This document shows, piece after piece, positions 54,700 through 64,000 of a DNA stretch of 64,000 nt. Source of the stretch: Trichobilharzia szidati. Taxonomy: Eukaryota > Platyhelminthes > Trematoda > Strigeidida > Schistosomatidae. How positions within the stretch are numbered: the first letter of the stretch is position 1; the number at the start of each line of letters is the position of its first letter. The translations under genes were made by a program, and so were the position numbers. The notes under the pieces are model-generated. The model searched no databases, was not told the origin of the DNA, and saw only the letters and a program-made list of their open reading frames with translations. The stretch is taken from positions 161,408,199 through 161,472,198 of the forward strand of contig OX235279.1 in assembly GCA_944472155.2 (NCBI GenBank), written 5' to 3'.

Positions 54700-55345
54700 T
54701 ATTTCATCATGAGCTGATATCAGTTACAGAACCATTGGAAAACCAGCCAGGGAGTACTGCACTGATTTTCCGTCTTAGTTTTGGACTCTTCAGTAGTATT
54801 AACCCACCTAGATTCGAACCCAGTGCCTTACGGTCATAAGGCCAGCAAGCTCGTAGACCATTAAGCCACTGGAACCCGATCGAATTGGCCATCAATTTTA
54901 ACTTCTGCCAGTTCATGAAATCCTCCAACCAATCAAGCAAAATCCCTACAAAACCAATACATGAAAATTGCCCTGGCTGGCTCCGTTGAGGCATTTAACC
55001 TGAGGTTCTAGTGGGTAGCTATGACCAGTAGGGTGCAGCAGGTTGAAGGTGAGGCAGTAACTCGTCGAAGAAGACATTGCGAATGGGTCGTGGTATGTCA
55101 TGAATTGGTAGGAGTTAGAATTCTTGGGCCATTGGATCGGGTCCCAGTGGCTTAAAGATCTATGAGCTAGCTCGCCTTGTAACGAGAATGTGCTGGGTTT
55201 GAACCCTGGTGTTTGCGTACTGATGAAGAGTCCCAAACTAGAACGAAACAGGTGTACAGTATTCTCAGGTTTTCCAAATGGTTCTGTAATTGGTAATAGC
55301 TCATGATGAAATCGTCCCTACAAAACCAATACTTGAAGATCCTGA
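54700..55345. mobile_element. Ribozyme-SINE composite C
   Basis: Minus part 54700-54915 (rc hammerhead-like 54754-54799; B-box region GATTCGAACCCA at 54811; A-box side AAGCCACTGGAACCCGATC). It then switches to plus at CATGAAATCCTCCAACC (54914), the joining block AATCCCTACAAAACC (54941), and a plus monomer to 55345 with a repeat of the joining block at 55313, 372 bp later. The right hammerhead (55218-55261) has ATGAAGA core, GTCC/GAAC stem II and a GTA site, so both arms are damaged. Confidence 0.8.
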
Positions 55346-55795
55346 AATCATTCTCTTGAGGATATCAGAGGCTAAGACTTCCTTGAAATCCAGTTCCATG
55401 TAAAGTTTCTTTTTGAAACAAGTAATATTTCTTCCCTCAGAACTTTTGTTTTGATATTCTTGTTGACGAATCTTTGGAATAAAGCAAATTATTATTATTA
55501 TTATTATTATTGGTGGGTATCCATTTATTTTGATGCAGGTTTCTTTCAGAAGATCTAGTTGTGCTTCTATTGCGTCACACTTCGGATCCCAGTCGCAAGG
55601 TATTTGATAAGATTTTCGATTTCGTTCACAACAGACACCCAACTGTAGAAACTTGTTAGTTGACCGCGTTCCATCTAGGTTTCCTATGGACTGATATTCT
55701 TATGATTCCGTCGGGTCTCCTTGTTTTCTCCGCATGAAAGGAAAGGGAGTTCTGGATTCATTTTCCATTTCAATAGGGAATTTTACTGCAGGATG
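55346..55795 (-). mobile_element. PLE thumb-region relic with a CR1-tail insertion
   Basis: Minus strand from about 55795: PFPFMRRKQG-like, IIRISVHRKPRWNAVN (55730-55680; the ISVYRKPTWTGQY block), ERNRKSYQIPCDWDPKCDAIEAQLDLLKETCIKINGYPP (55635-55515), an isoleucine run from a microsatellite, then IRQQEYQNKSSEG...KKKLYMELDFK (55465-55380). The order is that of PLE reverse transcriptase thumb and linker. The 113-codon frame exists only because the insertion kept phase. Confidence 0.75.
55475..55511 (+). mobile_element. CR1 3'-tail-only insertion
   Basis: GGAATAAAGCAAATTATTAT with further TTA units, identical to the terminus of the CR1 LINE at 60217-60240. It interrupts the PLE coding order between NGYPP and the IRQQEYQ block. 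It represents an extremely 5'-truncated CR1 (or CR1-tailed SINE) copy of about 37 bp. Confidence 0.7.
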
Positions 55796-55830
55796 TCAGC
55801 TGTTAAATACTTGTAGCAATTGATTTGGGT

Positions 55831-56015
55831 TCGTCGGTGGCACAGTGGTTAGGTCTCACGCCAACCATGAACATGGTCCAGGGTTCGATCCCCTGCCGAC
55901 TCACACCCGATATCTATGGTTGGCCTGCAAAATTTGGGCTACCGATATCCATGCTGAAAATTCCATACTTGTACTGAAAATACGGTGTGGCATCAAGCTG
56001 TAATCAAAATAAAAA
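55831..56015 (+). mobile_element. tRNA-derived SINE with CR1-type tail
   Basis: Head GTCGGTGGCACAGTGGTTAG, B box GGTTCGATCCCCTGCC at 55882-55897. Body CCGATATCTATGGTTGGCC, TTTGGGCTACCGATATCC. Tail CTGAAAATTCCATACTTGTA and GTGGCATCAAGCTGTAATC, then A-rich. Head as at 31489, tail as in CR1. Confidence 0.85.
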
Positions 56016-56329
56016 AGTAATTACTGTCGCAAATGATGCAATTGTCATCTACGTACTGTTCATAAAGTTGTAAACTATCAGTAGACGACTTCAATGGACC
56101 CTTCTCAATGGCTAGATACGAGACAATTTGCCATTAATGGACCCAAAAAAGATACTGTTGCCATATTGTCCTTCCTTTTGTCTCTAGATGGCGTCACTGA
56201 TAGCGAATTGTACATTGAGAGAATACCTAAGCAGAGTTGTTATTGGAAATTTATTTTCTGGTTTAAAAGTGAAGAGTAGGTAACTAGTAATAGATGACCA
56301 CTGTGTGAGATGATGTTTAGCATAGTTAG

Positions 56330-56580
56330 AGAGAACTAGGGTCTGACCAGTTTCGTATAACTCCTTCAGTTTCCTGAGAGATGTATCAGATGGGAATTAG
56401 ACAATTTTTTCATGGCATCTTATACTACTAACTAATTGATATCAGTAGCTGAGAACGGTGTTTTAAATTCTGTACAGGATTCTCAACGGAGTTTATCCCA
56501 CGATATTTTCTCTTAGTCCATGACCTTCAAATGAAAAATATCAATTGGAAATAAAGATCAAGTGATACAGTTCCATATGA
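56330..56580 (-). mobile_element. Dispersed repeat Z, minus copy
   Basis: The reverse complement gives AAGAGAAAATATCGTGGGAT, AAACTCCGTTGAGAATCCTG, matching the end part of Z at 6255-6320 and 14755-14800. The remaining sequence outwards matches poorly. Confidence 0.5.
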
Positions 56581-56876
56581 CCTAAAGAGCGAACCGATCC
56601 ATCATGATATACCTGTTCTTTTTCTCCTTTGAAAATACACACCGATATTTTGTTGAATGACGAATATGAAAAGTTCAGTAGGACATTTTTGGAACTAAGA
56701 AAAACACTGAGTAACGATCATCTCATTCACTGAGATAATCATACCATCGAGGACAATGCTTGTCCACATGTTTAGTCGAAACTTGATAATCACTAGGTTT
56801 CTGAACATTTTAAATACTCGCCAGAGTAAACAATAAATACTATTGGTATTAGATGGTTGGAGGCAATCGGCAGGAA

Positions 56877-56921
56877 GCCTTGGACCTAGGTTTCGTGCTA
56901 GTTGGCACTCATCAGCAAGGC
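56877..56921 (-). ncRNA. Hammerhead ribozyme, fully paired (element W)
   Basis: Minus strand: stem I GCCTTG (56921-56916) pairs with CAAGGC (56882-56877), 6 bp; core CTGATGA (56915-56909); stem II GTGC/GCAC with loop CAACTA; GAAA; loopless stem III ACCT/AGGT; cleavage after GTC. All invariant nucleotides are present, and this is the most regular ribozyme in the window. Confidence 0.92.
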
Positions 56922-56949
56922 GTATCTGCAACCTTGAAGGAACTGATGT

Positions 56950-57018
56950 CCCTTCTGAGATTCGAACCCGCGTCACCCAGTGCTGCAGTCAGAGACGTTA
57001 CCACTGAGCTGTTCAGGC
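56950..57018 (-). promoter_or_regulatory. tRNA-like internal pol III promoter (element W)
   Basis: On minus, A-box region AGCTCAGTGGTAA (57010-56998) and B box GGTTCGAATC (56968-56959), with GCCTGAAC at the 5' end. Spacing is tRNA-like. A full cloverleaf with matching acceptor stem is not evident, so I call it a tRNA-derived promoter. Confidence 0.75.
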
Positions 57019-57026
57019 TCGCGACT

Positions 57027-57072
57027 GACCTCCTGATGAGTGCCAACTAGCACGAAACCTAGGTCAAGCAAG
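57027..57072 (+). ncRNA. Hammerhead core with broken stem I (element W, second copy)
   Basis: Plus strand: core CTGATGA (57033-57039), stem II GTGC/GCAC, GAAA (57054-57057), stem III ACCT/AGGT and GTC (57063-57065) are all intact. The flanks TGACCTC and AAGCAAGG do not pair, so stem I is missing and activity in cis is doubtful. Confidence 0.8.
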
Positions 57073-57359
57073 GCTTCCTGCCGATTGCCTCCAACCATCT
57101 AATACCAACAGCTCACAGTGCATCGTAATGGCGAGCCACCTAGTATGCTGGCCACATTGCAAACATGACTGATAGAATTCAGTCTACACCGAAGATAGGA
57201 CTAGACACATTACACTAGTTACTGACTAGTGTGCAATCAAAAATAATAAATACTATTAGAGGTTCTATTTCACTGGACTTAAACAAATGTATTGAGAGAA
57301 ATTATATTCAATATATTGATGCAGGTATTTTTCAGTAGGTAGCCCAGGTTTTAAGCAGT

Positions 57360-57960
57360 CCAAAACATCCGTCCTAAAATTGATATGACTGGACCCTAAG
57401 ACCACACCTCGGTTCCTAAGTTTATACACGGTGGCCTGTTTATAATCTGACCTAATCAGGAACCTCTATTATTTTATTGCAATCTGACTACCCCTGACCT
57501 ACTAGTCAGATTGTCAGAACATAAGAATTCAGCTAAGGTAAGAATGGTTGACCCAGAGAAGATAAGTAATTTAGAAAAAAGCTCGGCAATTGCAATGCAT
57601 GCATTAACACACAACCACACAATAAGGTGGGTGGGAGAGGGTTAAAATTCTAAAAAGTAATCTAGGTAGGTGGAGAGAGAGGTTGATTACTGAATCTTTG
57701 TTCATCGAATCTACACCCAACACATGCAATAGGAATGAATCATCACTCATACCCAAGATATACAAAATAATACTACCAATCAAATCAAGTGAAAGTCAAG
57801 TGAAAAACAATGGAACTATATAAATGAATTTAGGAAGTCGTGTGATTACCTTGATATGATTATGAGCAATAAATTGTGCTCGAAACGTCATCAGTTAATA
57901 TTACTGTATAACATTGTGAGACTTTATCAAAATAAAATTTACCCATAATGGAATTACACT
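57360..57960 (+). mobile_element. PLE family 1 C-terminal relic and 3' UTR
   Basis: Plus: VRLSEHKNSAKVRMVDPEKISNLEKSSAIAMHALTHNH (57510-57620), WRERLITESLFIEST...NTCNRNES (57675-57745), matching the PLE at 7349-6915. The UTR TTAGGAAGTCGTGTGATTAC, TGATATGATTATGAGCAATA, CTCGAAACGTCATCAGTTAA follows, ending near the AAATTTACCCATAATGG block shared with 61165-61200. Confidence 0.75.
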
Positions 57961-58065
57961 CTACCACAGTGCCCAAGTTTTATTCTTATATCAGAAAGGA
58001 ATTAAATCTGCACAAATTAATATACATAAAAATGCAGTTACCTTGTGAGTTATTATTGTCACAAA

Positions 58066-58125
58066 ATACACCATCTAAGACTTTGATGTGGTTGTATTCT
58101 CTGAGCTGGATAGTTTATTTGCTCA
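58066..58125 (-). mobile_element. PLE family 3 terminus fragment
   Basis: GTTGTATTCTCTGAGCTGGA, TAGTTTATTTGC: identical in layout to the left arm of 62698-63150, so it is a terminus in minus orientation. No more of the element is recognisable here. Confidence 0.5.
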
Positions 58126-58339
58126 AAGTGTGTACGACATACCGATTCGCAATTTTCTACTAAATTCATGAAGAAGCATAAAAGTGAGTGGCAACATATC
58201 CCAATGTCTACATTAGATAACTGTTTCATGAAATTTTTAGTACAAGCTGACGCTGTCCTAGGAATGAAAAGAATTACCACCTACAGTCTGTATGCACTTA
58301 CTCAGCTATTATTATTATTATTTTGTTCTTGGGTGTCAA
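58126..58339. other. Spacer before the CR1 element
   Basis: The 65- and 73-codon frames on opposite strands show no motif. A short ATT run at 58305-58322. Confidence 0.3.
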
Positions 58340-60235
58340 AAATTGTACTCCTGCTTCCCAAATGATCCAAAGCAGTTTGCTTACAAACAGGGTAGAAGTA
58401 CTTTAGACGCGGCTACTGTGTTTCATCACAACATTGTATCCTCCTTAGACAAAAGGGCCAAGGATGTACGTTGTATGTTCCTTGATTATACATCTGCTTT
58501 CGAATGTGTACCTAGAAGCCTTTACTTAGACAAGCTTAGCCTTACACAAACTGAGCTCTGAGCTGCACTCTTACTTCTCTAATAGGATGCAGTACACAGT
58601 ATATAATGGTGTATCTTCCTCTCCTTTGCTTACTGAAGCTGGAGTTCCTCAGGGTGCTGTTCTCTCTGCGTTTCCCTTTTCCTTCTTCTGACATGATTTA
58701 CCTGTTTCAGACGAAATCAACTTCATCAAATATGCAGATGACCTGTCGGTATCGTTTCCCATTAAGTCTCAGTCAGACTGTCTCAAATTAAATAGCTGCC
58801 TGTTGGACATCAGTCAGTGGTCCAAAATAAATGGTCTCATGCTGAATCCCTCAAAATGCCAGACTTCTCCTGTAGGCATAAACGAGATCTTCAAATACTA
58901 GTAAGTACTCATGAAGCCTGTTGCATAGAGGGGACTAAAATTGAAACTAAGTCTAATGCAAAATACCTCGGTCTAGTCATATCTTCCGACCTTACTTGGA
59001 CATCTCATATCCTAACGATTTCTAAGAAAGTATTCTGTCTTACCTACTACATTAAGAAACTTAGACTATCCGGAATCACCCAACCTCTAATTTCACAATT
59101 TGTCAACTCTTGTATCTTACCTATTCTACTTTACTGCTCCCCATCAGTCTTTCCTGGGAGACTGAATAAGGACTACACCATACTGAGAAGGATGTTGGAG
59201 GTAGTTAGTAGGACTAGTGGTGTAAAAGTCAGTCAGCTCGTCACTACATTAGTTGAAAGGCATCTGAATACATGCGAAAAATGGTCTAAAACCATACTCT
59301 CCAACCCCAAACATCCCCTTTATTCTCAACTCTCGCCTTGTATCTCATCAAGTAGAACCAGAAATCAGTATAAAATAATCTATGCTCATACAACCAAGTA
59401 CAGGAACTCAACGATACCATACTTGGCCCGTGTTCTAAGTGACAGAGACAATGTTCAGCATGAAACCTATGACTTACTTTGTTGTTAATGACATAATTTT
59501 AGGCTCTTATATTTCTCTCTTATTTGTATTCTATCGTGAACTCCTTCTTAAACATACTTAGCTACCTAAATTATTAACATTGGCTTACTTTTTTGTGCTT
59601 TACTGTATTCCTTCTTTTGTGTATCTACTGGTTCCGACTATATTAGCACTATGAGTATTACAAAATTGTCCTGTCATTAACCATCATGTAATGTTAGTTT
59701 TGTGATTGTTTTTGTTCGGCAATATTAACTGACAATCTTGGTTGTGAACGCCATTATCACCATCTTAAAATTTTGTATTATGTAGGAATACTCACACTAC
59801 CACTACAAACACTGCATTAGACCTGACAATAAAAAACAAAATAACAACCCTGAAATGTTATTTTATGATTGTTTAGAGTTGTTTCAACGAAATTAACTGA
59901 TCATCTTTGCGATAAACATTCTTAAATATCATTTCATAACTTCTTGTATGACTTTAGCTTTACTGTCACCATGCATAATCATATCATAGCTTCCACTACC
60001 CAATAATGAGATATTATTATATGCTGTTTATTTTCCTTTCTACTTCTTGGTATTTTTTCGCATTTTTTAAAAATTACTTTTGTGTTTTTGTGTTGTTTTT
60101 TTGTTTTTTTCATGTTTTTTTTTTAAATACTCCTGTTAAATCTTTGATAAAATTAGATGCAAATATTGTAGATATGTGCTGAAAATTCCACACTGTACCA
60201 CTAGTGTTGTTTCTGGAATAAAGCAAATTATTATT
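58340..60235 (+). mobile_element. CR1-like (SR1/Perere-like) LINE: best preserved reverse transcriptase
   Basis: 5'-truncated CR1-clade element of about 1.9 kb. In order: FAYKQGRSTLDAATVFHHNIVSSLD (58375-58450), VRCMFLDYTSAFECVP (58465-58515, motif A with its aspartate), NRMQYTVYNGVSSSP, EAGVPQGAVLS (58635-58670, motif B), INFIKYADDLSVSF (58714-58760; YADD codons 58731-58742, motif C intact), DISQWSKINGLMLNPSKCQ (58805-58862). Then comes the 223-codon frame to 59488 with KYLGLVISSDLTWTSHI, SQFVNSCILPILLYCSPSVFPG, QLVTTLVERHLNTCEKWSK and TTKYRNSTIPYLARVL. At least three frameshifts or stops separate these pieces. The 3' UTR runs to CTGAAAATTCCACACTGTAC and GGAATAAAGCAAATTATTAT. The endonuclease domain is absent, so the copy is dead. 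Confidence 0.9.
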
Positions 60236-60254
60236 ATTACTGTTATTTTGCCCT

Positions 60255-60495
60255 ATCTGGCTTTCAGCCAGACGTTGTGTATTTCGCGAAGGCGACAAGA
60301 AAGAAATATCACAAGGGGTTTGTTCTCGTGCTTCAGCTCAGACAGCAATATGTCGTGTGATTTACTGACTTAAATTACTGTTCTACTATCCCGGAGATCC
60401 TTGACGAATAGAACATGTGTTATGCAATACTTTCAGCTGAAAAGTCCGCACCTTATAGGATCAATGTTCAGAATAAAGCTATTACAATAACAGTT
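60255..60495 (+). mobile_element. Dispersed repeat Z, third plus copy
   Basis: GTGTATTTCGCGAAGGCGAC, AAGAAAGAAATATCACAAGG, GTGCTTCAGCTCAGACAGCA, then CAGCTGAAAAGTCCGCACCT and TTCAGAATAAAGCTATTA. It matches 6150-6345 and the CR1-like end. It directly follows the CR1 LINE. Confidence 0.55.
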
Positions 60496-60529
60496 ATTAT
60501 TAAAAAGATATCAAAGGTTTGACCAAATA

Positions 60530-61235
60530 AAGAAAGGACTTCTCAAAATCCCTTAATGTTTAATTCTTAATAAAGCAGAAATTTGGAGAGGGGAACACTG
60601 AAACCTATTCATCGAACTCTCTCTCTCTGAGAGCAACTCTCTGTAGGCTGAAGGATACACACTATTGACGCAGTTATTAGGGAAAATAATGAGATCTACA
60701 AAATACCTTACCATGAATCTGTGAGTTATGTCAACTGCACAGGTCAGTGAGATCAGCGGATATTTCTCGAGAGGGGTATAGTCAGATTAACGGAACAGAG
60801 GAAATTAGGTTAAGCGTAGAATGACTGACTCCATGAATGAAGATGCACTGGTTTGAAGAGAAATGCTTCAATCACAATCCATGGGACAGAGCTACAGATC
60901 TGAAACGTGACACAATTAAACGGAGAGGAGACCGATCACTGAATCTTTCCATTCATCGAATCTTCACACCCAAAAGATGTCTGCAATGGAATAACGATGC
61001 AACAACTAAATACTACCAATGAAATCGCAAAGGATAAGAAGTCATAATGTAACTAAGATATACAAATAAAGTTTGAAAGGTAGGTGACTAGCCTCATATG
61101 ATGACTATGAGTAGTAATAAGTCGTCCTCCGAACGTGGTGATCCGTAAATAATACTGTATCGCTATAATGGAACTATACTCTATGACAACTAAAGTGCTC
61201 ACATTCTATTTTCATATCTGACAGAAATCCCCAGA
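60530..61235 (+). mobile_element. PLE family 1 relic: GIY-YIG region and 3' UTR
   Basis: Shifted frames keep RENNEIYKIPYHESVSYVNCTGQ (60690-60750, GIY-YIG area degraded), VRLTEQRKLG..RRMTDSMNE, KCFNHNPWDRATDLKRD, RSLNLSIHRIFTP..CLQWNND (60930-61000). The UTR TGACTAGCCTCATATGATGA, CTATGAGTAGTAATAAG, CCGAACGTGGTGATC leads to an end shared with 57940-57990. Nonfunctional. Confidence 0.65.
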
Positions 61236-61383
61236 CGATGCCCTGTGGTGTGCAGCAGCAGAATCCAAGACAGTGAGCTTTATTCTATTTGGGACTCATC
61301 TGTGGAATGCACCTACATCCACAGTGAGTGACACTGTCCTCAGTGATCTCTAGATCCACGGCCCATCACAATTCAAACTTAAG

Positions 61384-61707
61384 AGTCCAATAGACTATCA
61401 AGATTTCATCATGACCTGACATCAGTTTGAGAACACCGTTGGAGAACCTGGGAGTATCGCCGGACAGCTGCTTCGTCCGCCTAGTTTGAGACTATTCATC
61501 AGTATGCACCCACCCCACTGTGGTTTGAGCTCAGGACCTTCCGGTCAGAAGGCGAACCCATTGACCATTAAGCCACTGGGACCCGATCCATTTCAATGAC
61601 CACTCCATGACTTCCAACTTCGGCCGATTCACGAAACAGGGCAACTGACACTAACCGATGTCGTTGATGGCGAGTATTTTTCCTCCCACACCAACACTTG
61701 AAGATTA
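61384..61707 (-). repeat. Ribozyme-SINE copy, minus, decayed
   Basis: TTTCATCATGACCTGACATC, TTGGAGAACCTGGGAGTATC, a hammerhead region with ATGAATA core (rc of 61441-61497), B-box position GGTTTGAGCTCAGGA, A-box side TTAAGCCACTGGGACCCGAT. It ends in plus-like CACACCAACACTTGAAGATT. A 3-nt GCC insertion sits in each stem. Confidence 0.65.
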
Positions 61708-61709
61708 TG

Positions 61710-62695
61710 GATGCATATAACTGTAGATCCTGAAGAAGAACCTGATGAGGAAGTCATACAAAGTCATATTCTTTATTCACCAATCTCTCAGCCTATATAT
61801 CACAATTAATCAATGTATTATGATGGAATAAAAGTACATTTTTAATTAACCAATCATTTGGTATTTAAAGTTCAAATCACCTAGGGTAGATGAAGGTTAA
61901 AAATGGCTGATTACTTTGCACACACACACCAATTTTAGCAAATCCACGTGACTCATCCAGAGTGGTGCTAACATCCTAAATAACCTTGAGTTAAAAAATC
62001 AATCATTAATATTGATTTTATGATCACTCATTAATAGAATTTTTAAGATAAATGATTCTGCACTTTTCTATTGCTTCAGATTTAGTAACCTACTAGAAAA
62101 CTAGTTCTATCATGGGACACTGGAAACTTCTGTATTGATTCAACCAGTACAGGTGTCCCCGCCAACTTTAGGTGAACCTCTAGACGCAAAGTGAAGTTTC
62201 ATCTCTGATGTTTTAATGATTAATCCAGACGATAGATGGAATTACTGATACACATAGAATTTTCCAGTTCAAGTCGATACACCCCATAACTACCACAGGA
62301 AGGTAGACAAAAGAGAGAGAAAGAGAGACGAAAAGGAAATATGGAAACAAATCCCCATGTAGACATTTTGAAAACAAAAGAAATGAGCAAAAGGATTGTT
62401 TCCTAACTACCACCTTGATTTTACCTTCGACTAATAATGACAAACCACCTAATTTCCCTCCGTGCTCTATGTGTGTCTACCAGTTTGACAGCAGCTGAGG
62501 AGCTCACAGTTAGGCAGCTTCATCATCGTACTACTGAACACCATCCTGCATGGTGGTTAAACAAGGGACAGGCAAGATCCATTCTTAGATCTGTTTCACC
62601 TCACACCTTGTAGATAATGAGCACAAAGTTGATATTAATAAAGCATTTAAGGTTTAGATATGATGGAGAAAAATTTCAGCTCAGGTGGATGATCT
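61710..62695. other. Stretch with no recognised gene
   Basis: AT-rich. The 76-codon minus frame 62213-62443 has a hydrophobic segment but no context or motif. A purine-rich run lies at 62305-62335. I see no element. Confidence 0.3.
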
Positions 62696-62697
62696 TG

Positions 62698-63150
62698 AGC
62701 TAGTTGTGTTCTCTGAGCTGGATAGTTTATTTGCGTAGCTTTCATACTTCAATTTGAAGTGAGCTTTAAGATTTCTCCACCAGTTAATTAGTCATCTCTC
62801 CTGGTGACCTAGAACATGAGTGATTGTTTTTGTGTATCTCCACATCTTCTCGGCTATTTGTATTGCAACTGATTGTTTCCTTGACTCGATAAGAAAAAAG
62901 TCTCTTACAAACAAAAGGTCAAAGTTCAAGCCAAGGAAACAATCATTTCTAATACAAGTAGCCTAGATGGTGTGAAGACATGCAAAATAATCAATCACGT
63001 TCTAGGTCTCCAGGAGAAATGACTAATTAACTCGTGACGAATTCTAAAAGCTCTCTTCAAATTGAGGTATGAGCTGAAGATGTTGCCTAGTAGGACAATG
63101 AAACTTTCGCAAATAAACTATCCAGCTCAGAGAACACAACTACATCAAAA
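62698..63150. mobile_element. PLE family 3 termini as a 450-bp inverted repeat
   Basis: Left arm 62700-62895 starts TTGTGTTCTCTGAGCTGGAT, AGTTTATTTGCG. Right arm 62935-63145 ends CGCAAATAAACTATCCAGCT, CAGAGAACACAAC. Internal pairing includes TGATTGTTTCCTTG (62869) against CAAGGAAACAATCA (62932), and GTCATCTCTCCTGGTGACCT against AGGTCTCCAGGAGAAATGAC. The spacer of about 40 bp is AAGAAAAAAGTCTC-rich. Non-coding, two element ends back to back. Confidence 0.75.
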
Positions 63151-64000
63151 GCATTTAAGGTTATTCAGCAAATTCGGAAGGCTAACCTTAATTTACCTTT
63201 ACGAGTTCATCTTCTACCTGCAACTGAAGCCATCGTAATCCACTCCTTATGAAGCCAAACCTCCCTTTGCTTTTAGGAGAAATTTGTACAGTGACTTTCC
63301 TCACCTCGGCCATCGTTACATGAATATATAGACCTGATTACTTCGCCCTCCTCCTAAGCTTTTTAAAAATTATCATTGTCCAAATTATTTTATTTTTCTT
63401 TAAGTACCTGTTACATAATCAACTTGAACACTCGCTTATTCCTTGATTAGTCGTCATTATTCCATATAAAGAAAATTCAAAAATGGCGGCTTTTCCCCTG
63501 AGAATTACTTTTAGCCAATATTATCTTCAGTTTCAAGCAAATGGATCTTACAGTCTCAATGACCTCAAGTAGTCTACACCTCGTTATAAAGTAACAGGCT
63601 GCAACCAACACCAGTCGGAGACCTTAAGAAATTGTGTTAGGTTTCCACTTGATCAAACCCAATCATCCCCACCTACTGCTTTACTTCCGAGTTAGAAAAC
63701 GAACAAGGTGTGTTGGTCATTATGCTAGACTGACTGTAGAATAAAATGAAAGCTAGATGGTGAAAAAAGAATACTTAGACTAAGGTTTATATTATCCCAT
63801 TTTAGAATTAGTAAAGGAAGAGAGGTTTATTTAAATGTCTATATAATCTGGCCAAGGGCCTAACTAATAAGCCAGAAGATTTTTTAAATAATGAAATTAA
63901 ACACATGAAGAAAATATTACTCTTGAATAACTAAACACCCACCAGAATTTATTCAGCTGTTTAAGTACTGGCGTGTAAAGTAGGAATAGAAAATCAATGG
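63151..64000. other. Window end with no recognised gene
   Basis: No motif-bearing frame. AT-rich. The last 250 bases (AGGAAGAGAGGTTTATTTAA onward) could be the start of another element cut by the window edge. Confidence 0.3.

Larger units (their letters stand above)
56843..57108. mobile_element. tRNA/hammerhead element W with inverted second ribozyme
   Basis: Outer arms 56843-56915 and about 57033-57108 are reverse complements apart from small indels (AAGCA insertion on the right). Each contains a hammerhead reading inward. Between them lies a tRNA-like segment on the minus strand. In minus order: tRNA-like 57018-56950, linker, hammerhead 56921-56877, TTCCTGCCGATTGCC, CTCCAACCATCTAATACCAA. 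This is the layout known for schistosome Sm-alpha elements, and it differs in sequence from composites A to C. Confidence 0.85.

Noticed and set aside
56843..57108. CRISPR-like or integron-like inverted array
   Set aside because: The inverted arms are explained by two hammerheads of a tRNA-derived element. There is no repeat-spacer periodicity, and the window is eukaryotic.

Overview
The window is repeat-rich nuclear DNA of a schistosome-type flatworm (Schistosomatidae, probably Schistosoma; the species cannot be fixed from sequence alone). The evidence is AT-rich DNA with almost no long reading frames, packed with 5'-truncated RTE (SR2-like) and CR1 (SR1/Perere-like) LINEs, Penelope-like elements (PLEs) with GIY-YIG endonuclease remnants, and tRNA-related short elements that carry hammerhead ribozymes, as in the schistosome Sm-alpha family. 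I see no prokaryotic operon, no rRNA, no free-standing tRNA gene and no CRISPR array.

One convincing host gene is present. It is an apparently intronless plus-strand reading frame at 44897-45931, with a TATA box just upstream, a signal peptide and a poly(A) signal 44 bp after the stop. It encodes a secreted protein of unknown function. Everything else I can support is mobile or repeated DNA.

Layout. 0.6-8 kb: a CR1-tailed SINE, inverted PLE ends, RTE pieces, a solo LTR with a 4-bp target duplication, and a PLE with a GIY-YIG remnant. 8-19 kb: RTE, PLE and CR1 relics and two decayed ribozyme-SINE loci. 19-21.6 kb: unrecognised. 21.6-29 kb: PLEs, an RTE with a nested SINE, and the best preserved RTE reverse transcriptase (26655-28060, minus). 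29-37 kb: dispersed AT-rich repeats, SINEs and a 47-bp-arm hairpin. 37-43.5 kb: a decayed ribozyme SINE, a second LTR, and a second copy of the inverted PLE end. 43.7-44.4 kb: a ribozyme-SINE inverted repeat with 277-bp arms. 44.9-45.9 kb: the host gene. 46-56 kb: RTE, PLE and CR1 pieces and two more ribozyme-SINE composites. 56.8-57.1 kb: a different tRNA/hammerhead element. 57-64 kb: PLE tails, the best preserved CR1 reverse transcriptase, and a PLE inverted repeat of about 450 bp.

The most interesting signal is the ribozyme-bearing non-autonomous elements. Three hammerheads can be folded by eye with an intact core (44235-44278 and 50153-50196 on plus, 56877-56921 on minus). Each sits next to tRNA-like pol III boxes, inside a composite with a second, damaged ribozyme in opposite orientation. 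One composite repeats an internal landmark exactly 400 bp apart, as if copied from a tandem or circular template. PLE ends in the same window show the same inverted arrangement. This suggests, as inference, retrozyme-like units mobilised by PLE machinery. Separately, a second tRNA-derived SINE head occurs with an RTE-type 3' tail at some loci and a CR1-type 3' tail at others.
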